From Usnea hakonensis (taxonomy: Eukaryota; Ascomycota; Lecanoromycetes; Lecanorales; Parmeliaceae), in contig BLJB01000290.1 in the NCBI GenBank assembly GCA_013423325.1, forward strand, positions 1 through 64,000: a stretch of 64,000 nt of DNA, given 5' to 3'. Of this stretch, positions 33,388 to 45,706 are shown one piece after another. Made by a program: the position numbers and the translations under genes. Within the stretch, counting starts at the first letter, position 1; the number at the start of each line of letters is the position of its first letter. The notes below the pieces were generated by a model. That model ran no database searches, was not told where the DNA came from, and saw nothing but the letters and a program-made list of their open reading frames with translations.

Positions 33388-36240
33388 TTAGGCCCGAAGC
33401 CCTTGCATCATGTTATGGATGGTATCAATGACAACCGGAAAGATGCTTCCCACGCTGTCAACAATCAAACCTTCGAAGTGTCTCATCGCCTGCTCCTCGC
33501 TCATCTCAAGGTGGAATCTCTCTCTTACCTTCTCCACCACCCTTTCCGGCTCCACCTTGATGTCGGGAATGTTTGCGTCCACCATCAGACTAAAAAGGTT
33601 TAGAATGAGATTGCTCGATTTCCTCAACGTCGTATAGGCGGTGAAGCAGAAGGATTTGAAGGCAGCGTAGTGTGGAGAGGTGGAGCTACCCATACCCTCA
33701 ACCATTTCCTTACAAAGTTTCATCTGTGGCGCAAAGGGTTTGGGGTCTCGCCCGAGTATGTAACCAAAGTCGGCATGGAAGAAATGTCCGGATGGCGCGA
33801 GGAGGAGATTGTCAAGATGGCGGTCTCCCACGCCCAAGAGGTAAGTGATCACACAATAGCCCGCACAGGACTTTACGTAGGTATCCATGGCCGACGGTCG
33901 TACACCCAGATCGGCATTGGTATCAGGGTTGTTGGCGCGCAGATAGGCAAGAATACTGCCTTTGTACTTGGCGGAAGCTGCGGCTAGGCTCATAGACGGT
34001 ACAAACTGAACAGCTCCAGCGTTCGCACTGGTGGCCAAGATGCGGTACGGTGAGAGCTTGAGGTCAAGGTTCTCTTTCCGAAGAAGACGGTCCATCAAGG
34101 AGATGATTTGGATTACCAGCTGGTCTTGCCGGAGATCATCACCCGTCTTGAAGATAATTGGGTATTTAGTACCATCTGAGGATTTAAAGTGAATAAGTAA
34201 GGGGTAAAGTGAGGATTTAAAAACAAGGGATTCCTCTGGGTAGCAGCCCACAATAGAGACGCTTGGATCTAGAGGAAGTGGTAAGGGAGGATCAAAGGTC
34301 GTCAATTCATTCTTGGGATCTGCAAGGTACTTTTTGAGTCGCTGTAGCTTTCGAGGCCGGTCCTCTCTCGAAAAGCGGATTTCTTTAGAGATCTTGGACA
34401 AGACAGTGACCAATTCTCCTTGTCGGAGGAGGGTCTTCCTTCGTTCTGCCCCTTCCGGAAGTTTGATGAGCTCCATCATGAAATCAAATTCGACTTTGGC
34501 AAATAGCTTCCGATGCTCCTTTACCTGATCCGGACTTCTGTCATCACACTCCACCATTAAGTACCAATGCAAGAAATTTCCCAACAACAGGCTCTTCGTT
34601 GCTCGCGAGATAAGGAACCTTGCCAACGAAGAATCTTGAGTATTACCGCTTTGCGGCTCCGGAGATATTGTCTCAAACTTCAAAGCTTGCACCAGCTGAA
34701 GAAGATACAGAAGAAGCTCATCATCATCTGACTCTCGTAGGCGGTCAACGGCATAAGCTCTGACAGCTGGATTATCAAATGTAGGCCCTAAAAGCTCTAG
34801 GGCATCGTCGACATCTATTTCGGTCCATTTGGGTAGTAGCTGGACAGCTTGACGAGCCTCGCCCTGGTCATGCCACGCCACTGATTTAACAAATTTGGTC
34901 AATGCCCGTTTATCACGAGTGAGATGATGTCGAAACTTCCAGACCAAATCCTTCTCTTCTGCGTTGAGCTCTTGAGTAGGGCCGTAAGAAACGATGGTGT
35001 TCAACTCATCCCGAATCTTCGCATTTGGTTTGAGGTCTCGATCCAAAACACCAGTCCGATGACTCCGAACAAGTCTTCTGTGCTTACTTTCTGCTGGATT
35101 ATCCTTGGCACCAACTTCTGGGTCATAGATTCGGATCAGTGGAAATGCGTTCTCGTCATCATCGCCCACTCCGTTCCCTGTTCTATTGATTCCCGGACCA
35201 AGCTGTACCTCGGGCGGCGGTTTCAAACTTATATTGCCAGTAAGCGGCGCATGGTGGACCTGAGAAGAGATTGGGGGAGGAGGGTACTCATGATCGGTAT
35301 ACACGATAGGGAAATCAAACCTTGGAAAGTCAATCAACAGGGTATATCTTTCCTCTTCCTTTTCATCATCATCGTTGTAATCTGCATCATCGTCTTCGAA
35401 TTCAGGCCTCAAAGTCGACAACTTTGTCCTTGCTTTCGATGATACCCTTGCAGAGGTCTCTACTAGCTGCCTCTGCTTTTCTACGGCGTTGAAGACGAGT
35501 TTGTCCAACCAGTCAACGCGGGGAATTTCCCCCATCTCGTGCTTTTTGAAAAGCTTTTCCAATCTTTGGAGCTCTTCTTCTTCAGATGAATTAACGTGGC
35601 CATTGCTAAGACCTTTCCCACCCCTAGTCGTCCGCGCCGGTGGGACAGCAGGGGTCGTTGTTGACGAAAACCCATCTGCTGTCTTGTGACGATACAGTCT
35701 ACACTTCTGTCTACCTTTTTGCAAAGTAGTATCCTTTTCAAAAAGTGATACGGTGGTGCCTCCAAAAGCGATTGCGTGACCACGAGCTCCCTGCCCGCCG
35801 GTAGGCGACACGTCCCATACGGTGATGGCCAACTGCGAGCTTAGTGGTAGGTTTGAAATTGTAATGGGGAGCTCAAGCCATTCATTCCAAGTGCGACTAT
35901 GCTTGAAGCATCGATAAGCAGTCTGTACAGGTACGGTCAAGGGTTTAGAATCTGCCCATAATTGGGCAGTAACATATAAGTCAGAGATGGGGCTGCAATA
36001 AGTTAGTACTCTAATAACAGCACAGCAATTCCACCTTGTACCTTGTATTTGACCCGACATGACGTAGATCAGACCTGTGCAGCAAGGTTGAGAACGGTGG
36101 CGGATTATATCGTCCTTCCAAGCTGCCTCTGATAATGATTGTCAGCAAATAAACTCAAGCGAATGTTGAAACGGAACCAACATTCTCACATTGACGGGAA
36201 AGTCAAGAGCACTAGAGTTTGCGAAAGAATACTCTTCCAT
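33388..36240 (-). CDS. VPS34: Class III phosphatidylinositol 3-kinase
   Basis: Makes PI3P for endosomal sorting and autophagy in the Vps15/Vps30 complex. Exons 36240..36182, 36128..36042 and 35992..33388 close in frame to 916 aa. N-terminal EYSFANSSALDFPVNVRIGS followed by LEG opens the C2 domain (SDLYVTAQLWADSKPLTVPV). The helical PIK domain spans about 310-560. The kinase domain has IIFKTGDDLRQDQLV, catalytic GVGDRHLDNLLL, and HADFGYILGRDPKPF. The C-terminal helix FPVVIDTIHNMMQGLRA is complete. The first intron uses the donor GTTGGT, the only site that restores NVRIGSLEG. Divergent from NSE4. Confidence 0.96.
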
Positions 36241-36579
36241 CACAGGCGTTGAGGTTCCAAATCTGATCGTCTTGCTGACAGCGCTTTGATGCCTTAAAAG
36301 AGTCGAGATTAAGAAGGGACTAGTTGTGGTGGCAATATCAATGTTAACTTAGCGCAAAGTGCCGCGTTTGAATTACCTTACTTCGTCCTTCAGTCCCTCC
36401 TGACCATTGTAATCGACTCTCAACGTGCTCTTTGACAATTCCAATGTTGTGAATCTACACGACAACCTGAAAAATCAGCACTTTCAAGCCCCATTCTCAA
36501 TGAAACGTTGCGCATAGCGTTAAGCAGTTCAAACCTTACACTCACAATCGCCCACGCCATTGTCAATCATCAAATTACA
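36241..36579. promoter_or_regulatory. Divergent intergenic region between VPS34 and NSE4
   Basis: 339 bp between outward-facing start codons, which must hold both promoters. No TATA box or known operator is recognised. Confidence 0.5.
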
Positions 36580-38150
36580 ATGGCTCGCCGCGCAAATGTC
36601 TCTACTGGGAGGGATGAGGATAGGAGGCCCCAAGAGAACGCGGAATCAACGCGACAAACGCATGAACGCGTGAATATGGACTCACTGTCGCCCTCCCCAG
36701 CAGCCTCTTTCTCGTCTGACAAAGAAAATCGACAAGGTCAGGCTGATCGGACTCGATCAAATAATGGTACAGCGAAGAGTATGGCGCCAACTTCTATTCC
36801 CACACCAAGCTCGGCAAACCTTGACTCGCCGCGCTCCAGCAAAAAAAGAAAGCTCGGGGAACGCAATGCTCCCAACGCGAGTCAGTCAGCTCACGAAAGA
36901 CAGCTGGCTGAGGTGGGAGACCGACGATTCTACGATCCAGATCAAAGTATGGACGAGAGGCGCGCAGTTCGCAAGGATTTCAGAGACCTTTCCCGAGAAT
37001 TGACAGGTACGCAGTAAATGATTCACAGAGAAGACGAGCCACTGACATTTGCCTTAGATTCACGCGCTGAATACCTTGCACCTGGCTCGGATGGACTTGT
37101 CCGTACTCTTCATAGGGCAAACGATCTTTTCGGATCAGTCAAGCAAACATCAGACGCAACGTTGGATTCGCGATTGCTCGTATCAACCGCAGACCTTTCA
37201 GCCAAACGGACCACGCAACTGAATCTTGGCGATGCGACTACTGGGATTGACGTTGATGATTTTGTGGGAAAATGTATAACTTTCATGCGGCGTGGTCCAA
37301 GTGGTGGGGGTGAAGGTTCGACGGCAAGAAGACGACGAGGACAAGACGATAGCGATGAAGATACGGATGCTAGAGAAGGATATGATGAAGGAGATGCATT
37401 CGATTGGGAATGGCTGGGTCGTCAAGCTTGTTTTCCGAACAACGTACGCCCGCCCGTCCCTGGATTCTTATTAGGCCCACTGTCTGTTCAAAAAAGAGCA
37501 CGCAAAGCCACTCAACGCCGCGAGCGCCTTCAGAAACGAGATCCCAAAGATGCCGTACGCCCGGAGGAGTTGAAGGCTCAAGATCTAGAGAAAGCCGACA
37601 ACTCGAACCTAACTACGTTGTGCACAAATATCCGAGAGCTCTTAGTCCACACAATGGTGACTGGCATGCAGGAAGTAGAGAAGGAGGTCATGAGCATGCC
37701 GGGTGGTGACAACATACCGGATGAAGAGCTCAGGGCAGTGTCGCTCAAGCACAATCTCGCCGATGACGGGGGTGTTCCTTTATTTCGCTTCGTTGTGAAT
37801 CCCAAGTCCTTCGGTCAAACAGTGGAAAACTTGTTCTACGTGAGCTTCCTGATCAAAGATGGTTCCGCTGGCTTCGGTAGCGATGCAAATATGCTACCCA
37901 CTCTTCGTAAGTAAATCACGATGCTTTCTCCCTCACACTCTAGACTAATGCAGTGTTTGAAGATGCGACCATTGCACGTACGGCCAAGGAGACCCAGAGA
38001 GATAACATCTCGAAACACCAGGCTGTTTTTCATCTAGATTACGAAACTTGGGAAGACATTATCGAAACGTTTGAGATCAAAGAGAGCATCATTCCTCATC
38101 GTCAGTCGGACGAGGTTGCTCAGATCAGCGCTTCCGGTTGGTATGCGTAG
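36580..38150 (+). CDS. NSE4: SMC5-SMC6 complex kleisin subunit
   Basis: Bridges the heads of Smc5 and Smc6 in DNA repair and replication-fork stability. Exons 36580..37006, 37058..37906 and 37954..38150 close in frame to 490 aa. The N-terminus is disordered and Ser-rich with a basic patch (SSKKRKLG). The winged-helix N-terminal region is at about 140-260 (RRAVRKDFRDLSRELTDSRA to VDDFVGKCITFMR). The C-terminal winged helix spans VPLFRFVVNPKSFGQTVENL to HQAVFHLDYETWEDIIETFE, the most conserved Nse4 segment. An acidic Asp/Glu stretch sits near 270. Start MARRANVS. Confidence 0.92.
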
Positions 38151-38996
38151 ATAGTGTCCGTCCGAAACATCTGTCGTGGCCTAGAAGATTTGGGGTTGTA
38201 CATGTTCGGCCATCTCGACGGTTATACCTATGCTACGGAAGGTCACAATGGCCATTTGCTTATGACTTGGGCATATGGCGCTGCTCTGGCGCGTTTGTCG
38301 CTTTTCTCGTCCTTACCTTGGGTTCTCGGAACTAGAATTGGAGATATTCAATATAATAAAAACGCTGGGGCCTTCGTCCAAAGCCAGGCCTTTCCCCTAT
38401 CAATGAACGTTGGAAATGATAAGTACACGAAGGCTCAATGAAGCGTAACAAAGACTTCGTTTCGCACAATCCTGAGGCTTTGATTGATCGAACGCCTGAA
38501 ATATCACTGGTTGTGCAACAACTAAAACAACTGAAACGCCAGCCACAGATGAAGTCTGCTGCGTCACAGCGCTTGACCAGGTAGGGACGAAGAGAGGATA
38601 TGAGAAACCACATTTTTGTTCTGCCCTTGCTCCCGTGCATAGCCTTTCCCATCACAGTAGTCTCGTACGCGTCAGGTATCGAGTAGTCCCTCAAGCGCCA
38701 TGAACTCTACAGGAATTACGTTCCCTATTCTCCATTTAACTCCACCAAGCCTATTCTGCTGGCGATGCGAAGATATGTCTCAAGAGAAGGCCGTCTCTTC
38801 GCTGTGGTCATGGTACCGAGAAGTCGAAACGGTCTTCATACTTTATGGCTTGTGTCTACCACTACTCACATCTTGAGTAAGATCTCAGACAGGCTACGAA
38901 TTAAATTCTTATTGTAATCATACAACGGTGAAATTATGGCGCTCTACCAGCCATCCCCGGCGTACCTCTTACATAATTCAAACCTCCTCGCCACGT
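38151..38996. other. Intergenic, convergent 3' flanks
   Basis: 846 bp between NSE4 and the collagen-like gene. Short ORFs on both strands lack any recognisable family. I see no repeat or element. Confidence 0.45.
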
Positions 38997-41607
38997 CTAG
39001 AAAGCTCTGGCGAAGATCGCTACTGTCGATGACGACTGAATGCCGCACTCACCGGCCGGCGCTGTGAAAGACACCAATGTCAGCGTCTTTTTCAAAACAA
39101 ATCCTGAGCCACGATACCATTGCGGGGCTTTCTTGCTTCCCCAATATATATTGCGACCCAAGTTGAGATATTCATCAAAAGTGAAAGGCCGCGATGTGTA
39201 CTTACCTGGCCCATTGACACACAAACCGCAATTGTTATCCGTTGTTGCTCCGACCCCTAAACCTGTAATACCTGTCGAGAAGTTCTGGAGTCAGCATCAC
39301 CACTTCAAACAGTTGCCCAAGGCTGGAGGCAGGTCTGTAAGTTGCACACAATGGAACTAGATGAGGAGGTAAATTGATCAGACGAGGCGATGGGAAAATA
39401 CATACTAACTAAATTCAGTACATCGCCGCAATAGCAATCCACGCTTGTCGTGCCAACATTCACGGTTCCATAGAAGTTGAAGTTGACACTGTTGCAGTAG
39501 GCGGAGCACTGCGCATTCCCACTCGTAGTATACGTGGCAATGAAATTTGTTAGCACTTTGCCAGTGCTGGTGGATGATGTGCCCGTTTGCAAGAAGCAGC
39601 CCACTGTTGAAGGGTGATCAGCAAAATGTCTCATAGGGCATGAAACAAATCTCAACTCTTCTTCATTTATCAGGTTGAGCCCAAAGCAATGTGACATTGC
39701 TCGTTTCCATTTCCTACGAATTCGTAATGTTTCGGCAGCGAATTATCTGTCACCTTGCCTTTCTGGCAAAAGAATGACATGAGATTTCGGAAGAACTTAC
39801 ACCATGCAAAGGCAATCCCGGGTGGACCTGAAGGGCCTGTCAATCCCCGAGTTCCACTAGGACCCACACTCCCTTGAATCCCTTGTGGACCGGTTAGCCC
39901 AACACTTCCCTGAATACCCTGGATTCCTTGGGCCCCAGACGGCCCCGTGCTGCCCTGAATTCCCTGGATGCCTTGGGCTCCAGACGGACCTGCATTACCC
40001 TGGACTCCCTGAGCTCCAGTGGGTCCTGCACTTCCCTGAGGTCCTATGGGTCCAATATTGCCTTGCACTCCCTGCGCCCCAGTAGGTCCCTGAGGTCCTA
40101 TGGGTCCAGCATTGCCTTGCACTCCCTGCGCTCCAGTAGGTCCTGCATTTCCCTGAATCCCTTGAGGTCCTGTGGGTCCAAAATTGCCCTGTACTCCCTG
40201 CACTCCAGTAGCCCCTACATTTCCCTGAAGTCCTTGAGGCCCTGTAGGTCCAACGTTGCCTTGAATTCCCTGTATCCCTTGCGCTCCTTGAGGACCTGTT
40301 GGTCCAACACTGCCCTGTACACCCTGTACTCCCTGAGGTCCCTGAGGTCCTATTGGCCCAACACTGCCTTGGATTCCTTGAGCTCCAGTCGGCCCCGCAC
40401 TTCCCTGAATACCTTGAGGTCCCGTGGGTCCAGTGCTGCCCTGTATTCCCTGTATTCCTTGAGCTCCTTGTGGTCCTACACTACCTTGAATGCCCTGAAT
40501 TCCCTGTGCTCCTTGCGGTCCCGTCGGCCCAGCGATACCTTGAATCCCCGGTGCACCACTAGGTCCAGTTGGCCCAACGTTTCCTTGAGTTCCCGCGACG
40601 CCACTGGGTCCCCTATCCCCTTGCGGACCACTTGGCCTAAGTGGATACAGATCAGCAGGACCATTTCCATCACTAGAAGCATTTATGCTTACCCTGATGG
40701 CGCTGGAGCTCCTATCACAGCGGTGACTGGCCCAGTCGAAGTAACAACGCAAGAGGCAACTGCAAATTATATTAATCGAAAGGTTAGGAGCCATCGGTTG
40801 GATGAGGACTAGGCTACGTACGTTCCGCAACAGTGAGATCTATGAAAACACAGGCTAAAGGCTGTGCCCCTTGCTGGAAGACTGCAACGAGTACGCCCGA
40901 GGGAAGCACACAAAACAGTGCATTTCCATTGAAAAAACTCGGGCTCGTCCATAGCAGAGTGCCAGTATTACTCAAAGAAAATGTAGTGGTGATGTCCCCA
41001 GGATTTGTACTCGGTGCGAAATAGTCGTAAGCATCGCCTGTCCTAGCTGAGAACTGCGCGACGGTTCCATTCGAGTATGTCATCCACAGTTGGTTGTTGG
41101 CCAAGGTGAGTATGCTTGCTTGTGAACAAGAGGAAGTTGCTCGGCCGGTGTAGCTCATGAAAGCCCCGGCTTGTCGTTTTCGCTTTGGAGAAAGAGACAG
41201 TTCAGAGGCGACGATGATCAGGGTAAAGCTACCAGCACCATACTGAGCTGTCACGTGGGAACTTATACTGCGTCAAACATTTAGAATATACTCTGGAGCT
41301 CTTGTGGAGGGATGACCGACCCATTCCTAGTTTCGATGGCAGTACTCGTGTGGAAATATGTTGTAAGAAAATCGAGACTGGTTGGCGCATCGTCAACGGT
41401 AACGGTAAGATCGGTATTGACTTGAAACGTAGTGTTATGAGGTACGCTGGTTATTATATGTACTGTGTGTTTTACGACCACAACCGAGTTGACAAGCAAT
41501 GGCCCTGTGCGATAGATGCAGGCATCTTGAGCTTGAAAAATACATGCAGCACAGCGTATTAGAAGAGCATAGCATAACAGACGATGAAGCATCAAGGAAA
41601 CAAACAT
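38997..41607 (-). CDS. Secreted collagen-like protein with Cys-rich WSC-like C-terminus
   Basis: Eight exons (41607..41321, 41267..40822, 40759..40693, 40636..39801, 39603..39406, 39334..39311, 39271..39206, 39061..38997) close in frame to 662 aa. The start gives a signal peptide (MFVSLMLHRLLCYALLIRCA). An uncharacterised Ser/Thr-rich N-terminal region of about 260 residues carries a possible KRKRQ processing site. Then come 91 perfect Gly-X-Y triplets. The last about 120 residues are Cys-rich, with GCFLQTG, CSAYC, DCYCGDVLNL, NNCGLCVNGP and GECG, resembling a diverged WSC carbohydrate-binding domain. No C-terminal membrane helix or obvious GPI signal is seen. The first intron uses a weak GTCGGT donor. 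A cell-wall or extracellular-matrix role is inferred. Confidence 0.8.
39817..40635 (-). repeat. Collagen-type Gly-X-Y coding repeat, 91 triplets
   Basis: 819 bp coding 273 residues with glycine at every third position and no interruption. The usual unit is PTG-PQG-(A/I)QG-(I/V)QG-(S/N)VG. At DNA level it is an 18-36 bp approximate tandem repeat, so slippage and length variation are likely, as is trouble for short-read assembly. X and Y favour Pro, Thr, Gln, Ile and Val, with almost no charged residues. Confidence 0.95.
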
Positions 41608-41798
41608 GGCGTACGTTGCCTTCAAAACTCACACGCGTGGAACGTTGATATAAAGAGAATGTCGCGTCGAAGAGAAAAACACATTAGGCGTGAAAGTTGT
41701 TGATTATTTCTAAGACACTGCTGCAATAGATGGAATGTGAAAACTCCGCTCTCAGACAAGCACGCACGCTAACAAAGTCTTCGTTCTGCGTTCATCGT

Positions 41799-42351
41799 TC
41801 AGACAGCGGCTCTTCCCGTATGAAGTGACCGTCCACCTCTCATTGCGACGAATGCCACTGCCGAGACTATTGAGGTCACCAGCCAAAGCAGCATATTGAC
41901 CAAGTCAACCCACACGGCGTTCTTCATTCTCTTATTCGCGGGCTTGGCGTGAATATAGATTTTCCCAAAGACCCCGAAGACAGCGACCCATAGTATACTA
42001 TGTTGCAAAGTCATTAATATCTCCACCCACCTCGATATCCGTCCACGGAGAATACACTCACAAGAGGACCAGATCCCAGCCGAACGCCCAATAGCTCTTC
42101 AGTTTGGGCAGCACGTACACCAAGCATGTGACGGCTGATAGAACGCCAACGACTTCTGCGTAGACCCATTTGGAGTAGTCACCAGTATGGTTCTTGCGAG
42201 CATTGCTGAGTTCGGTGCCATAAAGACCTAGGACCGCGACGGCAAAAACAAATTGCAGAAAGCGGAGGACGAGGTTGGTGATGACCAGAAACTGGGGCTG
42301 GCTACTGGAGACGGTGGAGGAGGGTCTCTTGTTGAAGCGAGAGAATGCCAT
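41799..42351 (-). CDS. MARVEL-domain four-helix membrane protein
   Basis: Exons 42351..42062 and 41997..41799 close in frame to 162 aa. Four hydrophobic helices lie at about 22-46, 64-84, 94-114 and 130-152. The pattern FLVITNLVLRFLQFVFAVAV with an Arg in the first helix, a short polar loop and basic ends fits fungal MARVEL proteins (Nce102-like topology, but a different subgroup). These commonly organise plasma-membrane domains. The precise role is not known. It lies upstream of the collagen-like gene on the same strand and is divergent from MCCA. Confidence 0.75.
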
Positions 42352-42739
42352 TACGATGGAATATAGGTGGGTAAGGTCAAAAGTTCACGATTGGTTTGAT
42401 GGTGAGGATTTGAAGAAAAGGTTAGACAGCCGTTGTCATGCGACTGTGAGCGCGGACTGCATTCCCCAAACCTGATTTCAATTTGCCAAGATGTCTAAGG
42501 TACTCCGTAAGATGTCTTTCAATCTTAGCGGTTAAAATAGGGTACGATTTCAAGGTTGCGCAACAGAGCTGATTGGTTCGTTTTAGGCTATTGAAGAGTT
42601 GGGACCCTTGGTCACCAGATCTTTCGGTTAGATACGGCTTACGGCTTCGGTAGCTCGGTGTTTGGTACCTTACCTTTGATGTAGACGTAACTCGCTCTCC
42701 CCACAGCTGACATGAGAAGCCCCATGTAGACCGTCGGTC
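42352..42739. promoter_or_regulatory. Divergent intergenic region between MARVEL gene and MCCA
   Basis: 388 bp between outward-facing starts. It contains GGTACTCCGTAAG near 42499 and GGTACCTTACCTTTG near 42664, variants of the dispersed motif seen in several spacers here. Confidence 0.5.
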
Positions 42740-45706
42740 ATGTCTGTTCATCATCTTCTCCGTCGTCCTGCCCTTTGCACCCTATCTTCCCATCACAGCG
42801 GTGCTTGTCGAAGACTAAATCAAGCTTCTCTCATTCCGCCCAAGTCTTCAACCTCAACTCACCCAATAACCTCAATTCTGTAGGTTTCCCTTTTGGAGCA
42901 AATGCTGCCTCCATTTCCTGTCCCCTTTCGTATTGCAAGTCACCGGTTCTGTAAAAGCAAGTTGCTGTCACAGCCATTGTGGGCTGCCTCCTTGGCTCCA
43001 CTTTGGTCGTTTCGAAGGAAGCTTGGCACCATGATGTTTGCTGAAACGTACAGCTTTTAAAGCAAACTCACTATGTCTGGACCACCGTTCATGTGGCAAA
43101 AGATCTGATGGAATAGAATACTCCAGATGGTCCTTTGGCTTATCAAACAAATCCTCAATGGCCTCGTCTTGAAGAGGGAATGCTAAGTCTGCGATCTCCA
43201 TAGGATAGCAAATCGTGGTGAGATAGCTCTGTTAGTCAGATCGACCCTCCAATACCCTAGAACGTAGTCTGAACACTTCAAGTCGTGTAAACAGAACAGC
43301 TTCTCAATACGGCATCAAAACCACCACGATTTATACCGAACCAGACGCTACATCGCAGCATGCTCTGAGCTCTCCGAATGCAGTCAACCTTGGACCCCCA
43401 TCAGCCTATCTAGATGGCGACAAAATCATCGAAGCTGCTCGGGTGCACGGGTGCACTGGTATTCATCCTGGATATGGCTTTGTACGTTGAATGTCGTAGT
43501 CTTCGCTCGCGCATCACGCTGAAATATTGCAGCTTAGTGAGAATTCAGGTTTTGCTCGAAAATGTACGGAAGCGGGACTTGTCTTCATAGGGCCGCCATG
43601 GCAAGCAATGGAGGCCATGGGCAACAAAAGGCATGCTGTCTGACTGTACCGGATGAATCAATGAGGCTGAGTGTTTGTAGTCGGTCCAAAGAGATTATGA
43701 TCCAAGCCGGAGTCCCGTGTATCCCAGGATAGTAGGTAGTCATGTTGATGTTCGGGTATCTATACTAGCTCGACTAATCTTGAAGCATAGCCATGGAAGC
43801 AACCAAGAACCGAGTTTCCTGAGGTCCGAAGCCTCAAAAATTGGGTTTCCAGTACTTATAAAAGCCGTGAAAGGTGGTGGTGGTAAGGGTATGCGGATAG
43901 CAATGACGGCAGATGTGTTTGAAGATCAATTAAGGAGTGCGAAATCTGAAGCCATGGGGGCTTTTGGCGACAACGTCATGCTCGTCGAGAAATACATTAC
44001 GACCCCTCGACATATTGAGGTTCAAATTTTCGCAGACAAACATGGTATGTGTTTGAGATGTCTTAGGCCAGAACCTGCTGCTTCTTCTTCTTGTAGAAGA
44101 TTGTGCGAGTGCAGGATATGACCCAAGGGCACATAAGTCCTTGAGTGCTCCTCGGATTATGCTATTGCTCGAACCTGGACTCGGAGAAGGATCGCTGATT
44201 TCTGAATTGTCTCAGGTGGTTGTGTCGCCCTTGGCGAGCGGGACTGCAGCATTCAAAGACGACATCAAAAGATCCTGGAAGAATCGCCAGCGCCTAACCT
44301 AGACGAGACTGTACGTCAGGATTTATGGGAGAAAGCTCGCACAGCTGCCCTCGCTGTTGGCTACGAAGGAGCTGGTACTGTAGAGTTCATTTTTGATAAT
44401 GATAGCGGCGAATTCTTCTTCATGGAGATGAATACCCGACTGCAAGTAGAGCACCCCGTTACCGAGATGGTCACTGGGGAAGATCTTGTACAATGGCAAC
44501 TTATTGTGGCAGAGGGAGGTAAACTTCCGCTGAACCAGAAAGAGATCGAAGCAAAGATTATGGAAAGAGGATGGGCAATTGAAGCAAGAATCTACGCAGA
44601 GAATCCGGAAATGTTAGTGATCTCCATTCGATAGAGGTACAAAATTGTGCTGACGTCGCTATAGGAGTTTTGCGCCAGACTCCGGACGTCTAGTGCATAT
44701 GCAGACACCCTCTACAAGCGATACAGTAAGGGTAGATGCCGGCTTCATTGCGGGAGACGAAGTCTCTTCCCACTACGATCCCATGATAGCGAAGCTGATC
44801 GTCAGGGGTCACGACCGGAGAGTCGCCATACAGAAGTTGCATGCTGCCTTGGAAGAGTACGAGGTTGCCGGACTCGTGACGAATATCGATTTCTTGAAGG
44901 CCGTCTGCAACCATCCAAGCTTCGTGGCGGCGGAGGTAGAGACAGGCTTCATCAGCAAGCACAGTGACAGGCTGTTTGCAGAAAGGATTCCCGCTCCAGA
45001 GGTCTACGCCCAAGCGGCTCTAGGATTGCTCTTTATTGAAGCTGCAGCTTCCCAAGAGGAGGGCACCCCAGTACTCGGTATACCCCAGTTCGGGTTCGGA
45101 ACCACGGCACAACGAAGATCCTGGGGTTTACAACCGGACAAAACGCTCAGTCCGGGCCAAGTAGCCGGGCAAAGTGTAACAATCGACATCTTGGGTACCG
45201 GACTCTTTGACATCACAATAGATGGAACCCCCTTCGTCTACCGCTCAGTTGCCAGCAGCTGGGACTCACAAACCCGCAAAGTCACATCCTTCTTCCCCCA
45301 CACCAGGCTCGAATCTAGAGTGATTGACGACGAAGGTAGTCTGACGCTCTTCCAACAAGGCGAGCTGTTCCGTCTACGGTGTGCTACGCCCAAGTGGGTT
45401 GAGAAAGCCTTAGGCATCATGGATAAAGCTCACAGTGTCCTGGCACCGATGCCGTGTAAGATTTTGAGGGTTGAAGCCAAGGCAGGCGATCGTGTCAAGA
45501 AGGATCAAGCATTAGTGGTCATTGAAAGCATGAAGATGGAAACGGTGATCAGAAGCCCTCAAGACGGCGTCATCTCCAGGGTTGTGCACCAGCAAGGGGT
45601 AGGCACTTTCCTAACAAGTAGAATGATGTCGCTAACGTGTAGGCAGGATCTTTGCAAAGCAGGTACAGCTTTAGTCGAGTTTGAAGAGCTTTTAGAGCCA
45701 AGATAG
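42740..45706 (+). CDS. mccA: 3-methylcrotonyl-CoA carboxylase, biotin-containing (alpha) subunit
   Basis: Mitochondrial, step 4 of leucine breakdown. Nine exons (42740..42879, 43204..43230, 43283..43481, 43533..43630, 43681..43731, 43791..44044, 44216..44612, 44665..45598, 45647..45706) close exactly in frame to 719 aa. Residues 1-40 (MSVHHLLRRPALCTLSSHHS onward) form a presequence. The biotin carboxylase domain follows with IANRGEIALRVNRTAS, GIHPGYGFLSENSGFARK, the ATP loop KAVKGGGGKGMRIA, and MEMNTRLQVEHPVTEM. The C-terminal biotinyl domain carries the lysine in ESMKMET. Exon 2 is only 27 nt, intron 1 is unusually long (324 nt), and intron 4 begins GC instead of GT. Confidence 0.94.

Noticed and set aside
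39928..40812. 294-codon plus-strand ORF over the collagen repeat
   Set aside because: It is the complement shadow of the Gly-X-Y repeat (Ser/Leu/Arg periodic translation) and has no independent support.
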